Shown: one piece after another, positions 32,627 through 40,944 of the stretch
Numbering within the stretch: position 1 is the stretch's first letter
How the letters are laid out: every line of letters begins with the position of its first letter
Source of the DNA: Mucilaginibacter sp. Bleaf8
GTDB taxonomy: Bacteria; Bacteroidota; Bacteroidia; Sphingobacteriales; Sphingobacteriaceae
DNA length: 64,000 nucleotides
Direction of reading: 5' to 3'
Assembly: GCF_018390515.1 (NCBI RefSeq)
Contig: NZ_JAHBBK010000001.1
Span: forward strand, 1,116,001-1,180,000
Position numbers and translations under genes: made by a program
Notes under the pieces: model-generated
What the model saw: the letters and a program-made list of their open reading frames with translations, nothing else
Told to the model about the DNA's origin: nothing
Database searches by the model: none

Positions 32627-33826
32627 ATGTACAATTCATCTGTTTCTATAAAAAACATAGCCATCCTGGGATCAACCGGCAGTATCGGTACGCAAACACT
32701 CGAAGTGATTGCCGAAAATCCTGAGCGCTTTAAGGCCCATGTGCTCACCGCCCATCGCAATGCAGCTTTGCTTATTGAGCAGGCGCTGCTGTTTAAGCCG
32801 GCCTACGCAGTTATTTGCGATACAAGCCAATATGAGCAGGTAAAACAAGCATTAGCCGGTACCGAAACCAAAGTTTTAGCAGGACATGAAGAAGTTAAGA
32901 CAATTGTAACCCTGTCCGAAATTGACATTGTACTTACCGCAATGGTAGGCTTTGCCGGGCTTGAACCAACTATTAACGCCGTAAAAGCGGGTAAAGATAT
33001 AGCACTGGCCAACAAGGAAACCCTGGTGGTTGCCGGTGAACTGATTACCGCACTGGCGCGTGAACACCAGGTAAAGCTACTGCCGGTAGACTCAGAGCAT
33101 TCGGCCATATTTCAGTGCCTGACAGGCGAAGATCACAATCCGATAGAAAAAATTATTTTAACAGCCTCCGGCGGTCCATTCCGTGGTAAGGATAGCGGCT
33201 TTTTAGCCGGGGTAACCCGTGCCGATGCATTGAAGCATCCCAACTGGGTGATGGGTGCCAAGATTACTATTGATTCGGCATCACTGATGAACAAGGGATT
33301 GGAAGTAATTGAGGCCAAATGGCTGTTTGATTTGCAGTTGGAACAAATTGAGGTGATTGTACACCCGCAATCTATCATCCACTCTATGGTGCAGTTTCAG
33401 GACGGCTCGATAAAAGCACAAATGGGCCTGCCCGATATGAAATTGCCCATACAATATGCTTTAGGCTATCCGGACAGGATACAAAACAATTTCAAACGCT
33501 TCGATTTCTCGGCCTACCCTACCCTAAGCTTTGAGCAGCCCGACCTCCAAACGTTCCGTAATTTAGCCTTGGCTTTTGAAGCATTGAAACTGGGCGGCAA
33601 CATGCCTTGCATCATCAATGCCGCTAACGAAATTGCAGTAGAAGGCTTTTTGAACGAACAAGTAAGCTTTTTAGGCATGAGCGAGGTAATTGAACAGTGC
33701 ATGCAAAAAATACCGGCCATTGCCCATCCTACTTTAGCCGATTATTTGAATACTGATAAAGAAACCCGCATCTTAGCACAAAATTTAATTAAAGAAATGC
33801 CGTTAAAGGCAGTAACCGTTTTATAG
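32627..33826 (+). CDS. dxr: 1-deoxy-D-xylulose 5-phosphate reductoisomerase
   Basis: 399 residues, the normal family length. NADPH-binding motif ILGSTGSIGTQTLEVI at residues 13-28. LANKETLVVAGELI and LPVDSEHSAIFQCL hold the catalytic and metal-binding acidic residues, SASLMNKGLEVIEAKWLF is the substrate loop region, and HPQSIIHSMVQF is also conserved. The enzyme makes 2-C-methyl-D-erythritol 4-phosphate, the committed step of the MEP isoprenoid pathway. It is followed after 16 bp by rseP, an arrangement seen in many bacteria, where dxr and the site-2 protease lie together with cell-envelope genes. Confidence 0.97.
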   Translation: MYNSSVSIKNIAILGSTGSIGTQTLEVIAENPERFKAHVLTAHRNAALLIEQALLFKPAYAVICDTSQYEQVKQALAGTETKVLAGHEEVKTIVTLSEIDIVLTAMVGFAGLEPTINAVKAGKDIALANKETLVVAGELITALAREHQVKLLPVDSEHSAIFQCLTGEDHNPIEKIILTASGGPFRGKDSGFLAGVTRADALKHPNWVMGAKITIDSASLMNKGLEVIEAKWLFDLQLEQIEVIVHPQSIIHSMVQFQDGSIKAQMGLPDMKLPIQYALGYPDRIQNNFKRFDFSAYPTLSFEQPDLQTFRNLALAFEALKLGGNMPCIINAANEIAVEGFLNEQVSFLGMSEVIEQCMQKIPAIAHPTLADYLNTDKETRILAQNLIKEMPLKAVTVL

Positions 33827-33842
33827 ACGATACACATACAGA

Positions 33843-35174
33843 ATGGATATAGTGATTATGGTAGGCCAGTTGATACTGGGCTTATCGATATTAGTAATTT
33901 TACACGAACTCGGACACTTTTTAGCGGCTCGCGCCTTCGGCATAAAAGTCGAGAAGTTTTACCTTTTCTTTGATGCATGGAACTTTAGCCTGTTCAAGTT
34001 CAACTACAAAGGTGTTGAATACGGCATGGGCTGGCTGCCACTGGGCGGCTATGTAAAAATTGCCGGCATGATTGATGAATCAATGGATACCGACCAAATG
34101 GCTGGTCCGCCGCAACCTTGGGAGTTCCGTTCTAAACCGGCCTGGCAGCGTTTAATAGTGATGCTGGGTGGTATAGTGGTAAATATTATCCTGGGCATTC
34201 TTATTTTTTGGGTACTAACCATCAAATACGGCGAAAGCTACATCCCGAACGATAGCTTAAAGTATGGAATCGTACCGGGCACCATAGGCCAAAAAATCGG
34301 CCTGAAACCCGGCGATAAAATCACAGCCATCAATAATCAAAAAATAGAGCGCTTTGAAGATCTGATCAGTTCAAAGGTGTTAATGGGCAACAGCGAGCTA
34401 ACCGTTCAACGCGGCAACCAAACCCTTAATGTAACGGTACCAAGCAGCATTTTAAATGATATATCTGACTTAGGTATTGAAGAGTTTATCAGCCGTATGC
34501 CACGTACTAAATTCAGCGTGGGTGCCATACAGCCTAAAAGCAGTGCACAAAAAGCAGGGCTGCAAAAAGGTGATAGTATTGTAAGCGTTAACAATAAGCC
34601 CATCCAGTTTTTCGACCAGTTGCATGATGAACTCATGCGCAATAAAAGTAAAACAGTTCAAATTGGCGTGAAACGCCATGAGGAGCCCATGCAGCTAACC
34701 GCACAGTTAAACAATTTAGGCCAGCTGGGCTTTATGCCAAATCCGGATCTGCCGCATGAAAAAACGTTAACCTTTGGTTTCTTTGGGTCGTTACCCGTGG
34801 GTGCATCAAAAGCATGGGGTACATTTACCGATAATGCTAAAGGGCTGGGCAAGGTATTTACCGGCCAGGTAAAGCCACAGAAAGCACTGTCGAGCCCTAT
34901 TGGCATTGCCGTGTTATTTGGTAGCCATGTTGATTGGCTGCGTTTTTGGAGCCTGGTTGGCTTGCTATCTATGGCCCTGGCGCTGATGAACCTGTTACCC
35001 ATCCCGGCACTGGATGGCGGCCATGCGCTTTTCCTGATCATTGAGATGATTAAAGGCAAACCACTAAGCGATAAGTTTTTGGAGCGTGCTCAGATTGTGG
35101 GCTTCGTTATCCTGGTAACGTTAATGGTGTTTGTTTTCGGTAACGATATCTTCAAACACTTCATTAAAAAGTAG
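33843..35174 (+). CDS. rseP: RIP metalloprotease RseP (site-2 protease)
   Basis: 443 residues. The zinc site HELGH is at H21-H25 in the first membrane segment, and the third ligand motif NLLPIPALDGGH lies near 385 in the C-terminal part. Two PDZ domains lie between (about 125-205, with GTIGQKIGLKPGDKITAIN, and 215-300, with AQKAGLQKGDSIVSVNN). It cleaves membrane proteins such as anti-sigma factors within the membrane. Start MDIVIMVGQ lies 16 bp after dxr. A very strong terminator follows 33 bp after the stop. Confidence 0.96.
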   Translation: MDIVIMVGQLILGLSILVILHELGHFLAARAFGIKVEKFYLFFDAWNFSLFKFNYKGVEYGMGWLPLGGYVKIAGMIDESMDTDQMAGPPQPWEFRSKPAWQRLIVMLGGIVVNIILGILIFWVLTIKYGESYIPNDSLKYGIVPGTIGQKIGLKPGDKITAINNQKIERFEDLISSKVLMGNSELTVQRGNQTLNVTVPSSILNDISDLGIEEFISRMPRTKFSVGAIQPKSSAQKAGLQKGDSIVSVNNKPIQFFDQLHDELMRNKSKTVQIGVKRHEEPMQLTAQLNNLGQLGFMPNPDLPHEKTLTFGFFGSLPVGASKAWGTFTDNAKGLGKVFTGQVKPQKALSSPIGIAVLFGSHVDWLRFWSLVGLLSMALALMNLLPIPALDGGHALFLIIEMIKGKPLSDKFLERAQIVGFVILVTLMVFVFGNDIFKHFIKK

Positions 35175-35207
35175 TGAGTTAATAAATGCCTCTATCAGGC
35201 ATTTTAA

Positions 35208-35263
35208 TATAACATTAAAACAAAAGCCCGGTTAGTTAGCCGGGCTTTTGTTTTAATGTTATA
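35208..35263. terminator. Strong 24-bp hairpin terminator after rseP
   Basis: Perfect 24-bp stem, 35208-35231 with 35240-35263 (core AAAAGCCCGG), 8-nt loop. The right arm carries CTTTTGTTTT. It ends the GT2-to-rseP unit; the symmetric A/T-rich flanks would allow it to work on both strands. Confidence 0.9.
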
Positions 35264-35557
35264 GGTTGGTTCTATAATGCTACTGATGAACCCTGTTCAA
35301 CTAATTCTGATTGTTGAGTTGCTGTTGAAATAGGAAAGCCCGACACAATTGCGTCAGGCTTATACCGGGTCAAAACTTGTTAAGTATTCAAAAAAACAAT
35401 AGAACTATCATTTACTGATAATTCTATTTCCGCTATAAACGGATAAATATGATAAGGTTTAGGTTGTTGAATTAAATATATTTGTTACTATCAATTAATA
35501 TATTTAATTCACTTATACAAAGATATAGCAGCCCCTGACCATTCACCATGTGAACTA
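35264..35557. other. Non-coding A+T-rich stretch with an inverted repeat
   Basis: No gene is supported. It includes an imperfect small hairpin at 35335-35361 (AAGCC...GGCTT) and a perfect 14-bp inverted repeat GAATTAAATATATT (35469-35482) / AATATATTTAATTC (35497-35510) with a 14-nt spacer. The latter may belong to the control region of the two-component genes. Confidence 0.45.
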
Positions 35558-35612
35558 CACGGTATTATTGGGTATATTTCACGGGTACATATACCGTGTT
35601 TTCACGGTATAT
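35558..35612 (+). promoter_or_regulatory. Spaced CACGG(G)TA repeats upstream of the sensor kinase
   Basis: CACGG begins at 35558, 35580 and 35603, so copies are 22 and 23 bp apart, about two helical turns. The last is the right arm of a perfect 10-bp palindrome ATATACCGTG-TTTT-CACGGTATAT (35589-35612). The kinase ATG is at 35648. It could be a binding array for the adjacent LuxR-type response regulator. Confidence 0.55.
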
Positions 35613-35647
35613 TATTTTAAGCTTATTTAGATAATTTCAGCTCCTTT

Positions 35648-38533
35648 ATGCACTTGCTGACGCTCACCAAACTATGGGTCTTAACAGCTCTCTTTATACT
35701 CATCAGTAACCTTACGGCTACTGGCCAATCCGCTAACCTTAGCAAGGTTCAGGGCTTGCCCTCATCCGAGGCCTATGATATACTGATGGATAAAAAGGGA
35801 TTTATTTGGGTTGGGCATAATCTTGGACTATCCCGTTACGACGGGCATAGCTTTACCACCTTCACCTCTCCCGACTTGCTATCCCTAAGCATGACGGACT
35901 TAAACGAAGACTCACAAGGCCGCATCTGGTGCCATAATTTCAGCGGCCAGATTGTATACATTGAGCATGAAAAACTTCACATATTAAAAAGCTATGATCC
36001 GCGCCTCGAACAAAACTACCCACGGATAACACTTGTACGCAACCACCTTTTTTCAACTACCGATGAGGGCCTTTTCATCTATAACATTAAAAGCCAAAAA
36101 TATAAATACATACCATGCACAAGCAGTGCGGGCAAAAAGCATCCTACATCATCAATAACCCGGCTTGGCAGTAATGTAATAGCCTATGGTGTTGCATTTG
36201 GTATTGCCGAGTGGTTTAAATGTGATACCAATGGGCATGTAAAAACACTGGCCAAACACAGCAGCTTGCATGCTATTAAAGACAACTCTTATCTGCTCCA
36301 GCCTATTACCTACCAGGATACTATTTATGTTATTTCCAATATAGCAGGTTTGGTTCATAAACTGCGGGTTGAGCATGATACAGTGAAAGTAGTTGGCAAG
36401 ATTAAGATGTCGAGCTTTATTAATACGCTTAGCCAGGTAAAGCGCTCGTTATGGATCAATACAAAGAAGGAAAGCATTAACCCCGAAAGCGGGCAAAAAA
36501 TTGAGAACTACAATATCAGTAACATTATAAGCGGCAGCATGGGTAATACCTGGTACAGCAGCCTCAAGTTCGGCTTACTCGTTAATGCAAAAGCGCCTAA
36601 ATGGCAAAATGAGATTGTGCCATTGAATGAAGGTGACTATGTACGCTGTATTTGTAAGAATAGTGATTACCTGCTTTTGGGTACGCAAAATGGTCACTTA
36701 TTACTTAAACACCACCTAAGCCCGAATATACTTCATAACTTATCATTACCCAGTACCTGTGGCGCTATAGAAACCATAAAACGGTTTGATAGCAACTCAT
36801 TTTTAGTAGGTGCCTCAATGGGTATCTTCTTATATCAGCCTGGCGAAAAAAAACTAACTCAGTTATCGCCAACACTCACTTTTAAAGATGCTGTTTTAAT
36901 AGCCAATAAGTTATATACAGCGCAAACCACTAATGCATTTGTATCACCTGCTTCTACTTTATCAGAATTAAAAGCATCGTTACCAGGAACTTCCCTTTTA
37001 CCCAAACGGCAGCGCAGCCGTGCTTTGGTATATGATACGGCATCAAAAACGCTATACAGCGCATTTAAAAACGATTTGATCAAACTGCATGACAACCGCC
37101 TTACACGTGTTTTATTCAACAATAACTCTATTTATGCATCAACACTCGTTGGCCGCGGACACAAAGTATTAATAGGTACCTATACGCAAGGGTTGTTGCT
37201 GCTTACCCCATCCGGCATCAAATCATATAATAGTAACAATGGCTTGCTTTCCAATACCATATTTAAAATAGCGCTATTTAACAACCATGCCTGGGTAGCA
37301 GGCAACAACTGTCTGCAGCTTTTTGATATGGATACAGAAAAGTTTATTGAACGAATTAACTATCCCACCGCAGATGACATTGCTGTTTATGACATATTGG
37401 AAGATGACAATAAATTGTATGTTACCACAGCAAACGGCATCCAGTCCATCGATTACAGAGCGGTAACTAATACGTTTAATATAAAGAACTACTTGCTTTA
37501 TTCTATTGTAAACAACCATGATACGGTATTTGGGCATAAAGCAAGGCTGCCTTATCATAAAAACAATATTGGTTTTACACTATCGGCAGTAAGTTATGAT
37601 AACGCCAACGAAGTTTATTTTAAATATAAGCTATTTGGTAGCAATGACAGTAAATGGCAATACCTACCGCCTGGCGTCAAAACCGTGCAATATGCATCAT
37701 TGATGCCTGGCACCTACCGTTTTTTGGCCATAGCTCAGCACACGCAAGGCAAACTTACCAGCCCTCCTATCGTGTTTGATCTAATTATTGATGACCCCTG
37801 GTGGATGCAATGGTGGTTCATGGCATTGATTTTACTGATACTGGTACTGCTCACAATCGCTTGTTTTAAATTTTATCATAAGATTTTACTGGATAAACAA
37901 AAGCTTAGGTATGAAAAAATCCTGGCTATTGAATACGAAAGGCAAACTATAAGCCGGGAGTTGCATGATAACATTGGGCAGCTGTTGTCACTTACTAAAC
38001 TTACGCTGGGTACCACTGCCGGCAAAAGCGACGAATACAAGCAAGAGAAGATTGAGGAGAGCCGTGAACTGGTTGGCCAGGCTATTACCGATTTGCGTAA
38101 CATGTCTAAAAGCCTTACCTTCCAAAACATGTCACATTTGGGGCTAACCAAAACCATACAAGCCGAAGCTGAACGTATAAACCGCAGCAACTTAGTTAAT
38201 ATGGCTGTTAAGGTGAATGGTAAGCCCTACAGTCTCGGAGAGCAGAACGAACTGGTATTGTTCCGCATATTCCAGGAAGCTTTGAATAACAGCTTAAAAC
38301 ATGCGTACGCGGAACATCTTGTTGTTACTTTGCAATTTGATTTTGATAAAGTAATGTTAACCATTATTGACGATGGCAAAGGCTTTGTTAAAAGCGATAA
38401 AATACAGGAAAGCGGCTCGGGGCTCAGGAACATGGAAAACCGTGCAGTACTTATTGGCGCCGACATGAGCATTAACACTGCACCAGGTAAAGGCACGCAA
38501 ATTGTTGTAACATTAGATACTTTTACTCCCTGA
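35648..38533 (+). CDS. Sensor histidine kinase with two-component propeller and Y_Y_Y domains
   Basis: 961 residues. Signal peptide MHLLTLTKLWVLTALFILIS. The exported part is a beta-propeller of two-component-regulator repeats (SEAYDILMDKKGFIWVGHNL near 40 is the first clear blade), followed by a Y_Y_Y domain at about 640-715 (YFKYKLFGSNDSKWQYLPPG). One membrane segment lies near 720-742 (MALILLILVLLTIACFKF). The cytosolic part is NarL-type: HisKA_3 with H773 in ISRELHDNIGQLL, then EALNNSLKHA and DDGKGF of the ATPase. Unlike Bacteroides hybrid regulators it carries no receiver or AraC domain; the partner regulator is encoded 8 bp downstream. The ligand is unknown and no polysaccharide genes are adjacent. 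Confidence 0.93.
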   Translation: MHLLTLTKLWVLTALFILISNLTATGQSANLSKVQGLPSSEAYDILMDKKGFIWVGHNLGLSRYDGHSFTTFTSPDLLSLSMTDLNEDSQGRIWCHNFSGQIVYIEHEKLHILKSYDPRLEQNYPRITLVRNHLFSTTDEGLFIYNIKSQKYKYIPCTSSAGKKHPTSSITRLGSNVIAYGVAFGIAEWFKCDTNGHVKTLAKHSSLHAIKDNSYLLQPITYQDTIYVISNIAGLVHKLRVEHDTVKVVGKIKMSSFINTLSQVKRSLWINTKKESINPESGQKIENYNISNIISGSMGNTWYSSLKFGLLVNAKAPKWQNEIVPLNEGDYVRCICKNSDYLLLGTQNGHLLLKHHLSPNILHNLSLPSTCGAIETIKRFDSNSFLVGASMGIFLYQPGEKKLTQLSPTLTFKDAVLIANKLYTAQTTNAFVSPASTLSELKASLPGTSLLPKRQRSRALVYDTASKTLYSAFKNDLIKLHDNRLTRVLFNNNSIYASTLVGRGHKVLIGTYTQGLLLLTPSGIKSYNSNNGLLSNTIFKIALFNNHAWVAGNNCLQLFDMDTEKFIERINYPTADDIAVYDILEDDNKLYVTTANGIQSIDYRAVTNTFNIKNYLLYSIVNNHDTVFGHKARLPYHKNNIGFTLSAVSYDNANEVYFKYKLFGSNDSKWQYLPPGVKTVQYASLMPGTYRFLAIAQHTQGKLTSPPIVFDLIIDDPWWMQWWFMALILLILVLLTIACFKFYHKILLDKQKLRYEKILAIEYERQTISRELHDNIGQLLSLTKLTLGTTAGKSDEYKQEKIEESRELVGQAITDLRNMSKSLTFQNMSHLGLTKTIQAEAERINRSNLVNMAVKVNGKPYSLGEQNELVLFRIFQEALNNSLKHAYAEHLVVTLQFDFDKVMLTIIDDGKGFVKSDKIQESGSGLRNMENRAVLIGADMSINTAPGKGTQIVVTLDTFTP

Positions 38534-38541
38534 ATAGCATA

Positions 38542-39183
38542 ATGCAACCTAATACAACACAAATAACTTTAGTGGATGACCACCGCCTTTTCAGAAGCGG
38601 GCTTGCCTCATTGATTAACAGCCTACCGGGCTATAATATACTTTTTGAAGCCTCAAACGGTGTTGATTTAGGTCGTAAGCTTACACCCAAAAACAAGCCC
38701 GATGTTATACTGCTCGACATCAATATGCCGTTGATGGATGGTATTGAAACTGCTAAGTGGCTGCGCGTAAACTACCCGGACATAAAAGTAATTGTACTAT
38801 CCATGTTTGAGGATGCCGAAAAAGTATTGGCGATGCTACGCTTAGGTATCAAAGGATATTTGCTTAAGGATGCTGAACCACATGATTTTGAACAGGCACT
38901 GCAAAAAGTATCGGGCAATGAAGTTTACTTTCCGCAATTTGTAACCCGACATCTGGTATCCAACTATAACAATGAGCCAGACAAGGTTAAGCTAAACAGC
39001 CGCGAAATTGAGTTTTTAAAACTGGCCAGTACCGAAATGACCTATAAGGAAATTGCCGACCGCATGTGCATCAGTGCCCGCACGGTTGATGGTTACCGCG
39101 ATCAGCTCTTCGAGAAACTAAACATTAAAAGCCGTGTAGGCTTAGTGCTTTATGCAGTAAAGAATAAGCTGATCGAACTATAA
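38542..39183 (+). CDS. LuxR/NarL-family response regulator
   Basis: 213 residues. The receiver domain holds the acidic pair D12-D13 and phosphoacceptor D59 in VILLDINMPLMDG, with a conserved K near 107 in GYLLKDAEPH. The C-terminal LuxR helix-turn-helix has LNSREIEFLKLA, MTYKEIADRM and ISARTVDGYRDQLFEKL. It is the cognate regulator of the kinase 8 bp upstream and should bind DNA as a phosphorylated dimer. The spaced CACGG repeats before the kinase are the obvious candidate site for autoregulation. Confidence 0.95.
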   Translation: MQPNTTQITLVDDHRLFRSGLASLINSLPGYNILFEASNGVDLGRKLTPKNKPDVILLDINMPLMDGIETAKWLRVNYPDIKVIVLSMFEDAEKVLAMLRLGIKGYLLKDAEPHDFEQALQKVSGNEVYFPQFVTRHLVSNYNNEPDKVKLNSREIEFLKLASTEMTYKEIADRMCISARTVDGYRDQLFEKLNIKSRVGLVLYAVKNKLIEL

Positions 39184-39210
39184 GAAATTATTAGGCAGCG
39201 TTTTGTACAC

Positions 39211-39248
39211 AATTTTTCTGTTAGGTTGTTAAAACCTACAGAAAAATT
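39211..39248 (+). other. Bulged hairpin before the 39.3 kb gene
   Basis: AATTTTTCTGTTAGGTT (39211-39227) pairs with AACCTACAGAAAAATT (39233-39248) with a single bulged T. It ends 8 bp before the ATG of the next gene, so it may affect translation there or end the kinase/regulator message. No T run follows. Confidence 0.45.
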
Positions 39249-39256
39249 TGATTGGA

Positions 39257-39646
39257 ATGAGACGACGCATAGTTACGATAGTTACCCTTGTAATTTTAAT
39301 TGCCTTATTTGGCATAGTGTATTACCGCTATTATTATGTTTTTGGCGACGGCGTTAAAGCCGGTACCATGAACTATTTTGTGCACAAGGGTTACGTGTTC
39401 AAAACCTATGAAGGTCGTCTGATACAAAGCGGGATCCGCACTCAACAGCAGGGTTCGGTACAATCCAATGAATTTATGTTCTCGGTTAGTGACGAGCGCG
39501 TTGCACAGCAACTGAACAGCAATGCAGGCGCCTACCTTAAGCTGCATTACAAAGAATACTTCCATACCCTGCCCTGGCGTGGCGTGAGCCGCTACGTTGT
39601 GGATAGCGTGGTATCGGTTACACCTGTTAATCCTGCACAGCCATAA
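39257..39646 (+). CDS. Small conserved Bacteroidota protein with N-terminal membrane anchor
   Basis: 129 residues from ATG 39257; a TTG three codons upstream is the longer alternative. One membrane segment near residues 5-22 (IVTIVTLVILIALFGIVYY) is followed by a soluble region facing outward, with MNYFVHKGYVFKTYEGRLIQ and AYLKLHYKEYFHTLPWRG. It resembles a conserved uncharacterised family in this group that I recall but cannot name safely. A hairpin precedes it. The product should be an inner-membrane protein with a small periplasmic domain; function unknown. Confidence 0.7.
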   Translation: MRRRIVTIVTLVILIALFGIVYYRYYYVFGDGVKAGTMNYFVHKGYVFKTYEGRLIQSGIRTQQQGSVQSNEFMFSVSDERVAQQLNSNAGAYLKLHYKEYFHTLPWRGVSRYVVDSVVSVTPVNPAQP

Positions 39647-39681
39647 TAGCAGCCGTTGTTATCACGGCTCGCTTTGTACGC

Positions 39682-40251
39682 TCAAGCTTTATTTACGGCC
39701 CCTTCGCGCTTATACAAAGCGCCGAGGATTAAAGCTACAGCAAACAAGAGGATAATGGAAATCACAAAGTCCTGAATGGTTTTACCTATTGTAAACACCT
39801 TGCCTTGCTCAATGCTTTTCTGCATTTCGGCAATGGTAGTGTCTATATCTTTTTGGGGGCGATGGGCAAATTCCAGGGCGCCTCGGCGTATGTTAACCGA
39901 GTTTGTATTGGCAGCTTCCATAGCCGGCGGGTCAATCAGTTTAAAATACAGCCACCTGCCGCCGGTTGAGATTAAGTAGGTAAACAGCAGAATAAAGAAG
40001 ATACCTGTGGCCGCTTGTTTTAAGCTCCAGTAACCGCCAATTTTTTTCCTTAACTTACTGGTTAAAAATAAGGTTAAGCCTAACTGTATAACGTAGGTGC
40101 CAATAAATGATATAAAGAAATATACTAAAGGCGAGCTAACCCAATAAGCAGTGCAATATACCAGCAGTATGTTAACCACCAGCAAAATGCCACCAAAAAG
40201 AAGGCCCCTTAAGGTGCCTTCTTTTCTGATGACGTTATTTAAATTCTCCAT
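39682..40251 (-). CDS. DUF4199 family membrane protein
   Basis: 189 residues with four hydrophobic segments: near 16-35, 42-63, 83-98 and 160-180. A polar loop between the third and fourth (RRGALEFAHRPQKDIDTTIA) matches the DUF4199 pattern. The family is specific to Bacteroidota and uncharacterised. It is the last gene of a minus-strand unit (BatA-like, dihydroorotase-like, acidic protein, DUF4199) with 8 bp to the gene upstream of it. Confidence 0.75.
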   Translation of the reverse strand: MENLNNVIRKEGTLRGLLFGGILLVVNILLVYCTAYWVSSPLVYFFISFIGTYVIQLGLTLFLTSKLRKKIGGYWSLKQAATGIFFILLFTYLISTGGRWLYFKLIDPPAMEAANTNSVNIRRGALEFAHRPQKDIDTTIAEMQKSIEQGKVFTIGKTIQDFVISIILLFAVALILGALYKREGAVNKA

Positions 40252-40259
40252 TTAACGTA

Positions 40260-40934
40260 TTAATCGCGGCCAAATACTTGCAGTATGCTGTATACGGCCA
40301 TATCAAATTCTTTATCTACCGCATTTTCGGCTACTTCCTGCTCGTCAGTCTGTGAACCTTTGGTATTTTGGAAGAAGGTGATCATAGGATAAAAAAGTTC
40401 CTTCAGCTCTTCATCTTCTGGCAGGCTTTGTGCAACGCGGTTTACTTCGGCCGGACTGCTTTCAACCAGTATCTGGTTGGCAATCACCGGCTCATAAATC
40501 TGGTGCTCATCCTGAAACTCATCATCCTCTACCAGTAAAAACTCTTCCAGGTAATCTTCCAGTGATGGTTCAATACCTTCGTCTTTACACTCGTTTAGAT
40601 ACAGCAACAGGTTCAGCAGTTCGGTACCACGGTCAAGTGTTTCCTCCTCAATCTCTTCCCACTCCGGTGTATCCAGATAATCATCTTCCAGGCGCTGTAC
40701 ATCGGCCTGAAAAAAGTTAACCATCAACAGGTCAAAAAACACCTCGCGTAAACCTTCGGCCTGAGGGTATTCATCAAATACCTCATCCAGGGCGTCTACT
40801 TTATCTAAAAAGTCTTCGTCGGCTGTAAATACTTCGGTCAGTCTGCTTTGCAGTGCGCCCACATTGATGGGGTTGTAAGCTGCAAATGCCTGTAATGCAG
40901 CGGCGATGGCTTGTTGTACTTTCGAGTCAATCAT
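40260..40934 (-). CDS. Acidic helical protein of unknown function
   Basis: 224 residues, very rich in Asp and Glu, for example DDYLDTPEWEEIEEETLDRG. No signal peptide, membrane segment or metal-binding motif is visible. Predicted mostly helical. It lies 10 bp downstream of the dihydroorotase-like gene and 8 bp upstream of the DUF4199 gene. The composition suggests a cytosolic protein that binds a basic partner, but that is a guess. I do not recognise the family. Confidence 0.7.
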   Translation of the reverse strand: MIDSKVQQAIAAALQAFAAYNPINVGALQSRLTEVFTADEDFLDKVDALDEVFDEYPQAEGLREVFFDLLMVNFFQADVQRLEDDYLDTPEWEEIEEETLDRGTELLNLLLYLNECKDEGIEPSLEDYLEEFLLVEDDEFQDEHQIYEPVIANQILVESSPAEVNRVAQSLPEDEELKELFYPMITFFQNTKGSQTDEQEVAENAVDKEFDMAVYSILQVFGRD

Positions 40935-40944
40935 GATTATAAAT

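Noticed and set aside
35648-38533. Considered as a hybrid two-component regulator controlling a polysaccharide locus.
   Set aside because: There is no receiver or AraC domain in the kinase and no polysaccharide genes adjoin it; it is a classical kinase plus separate regulator.
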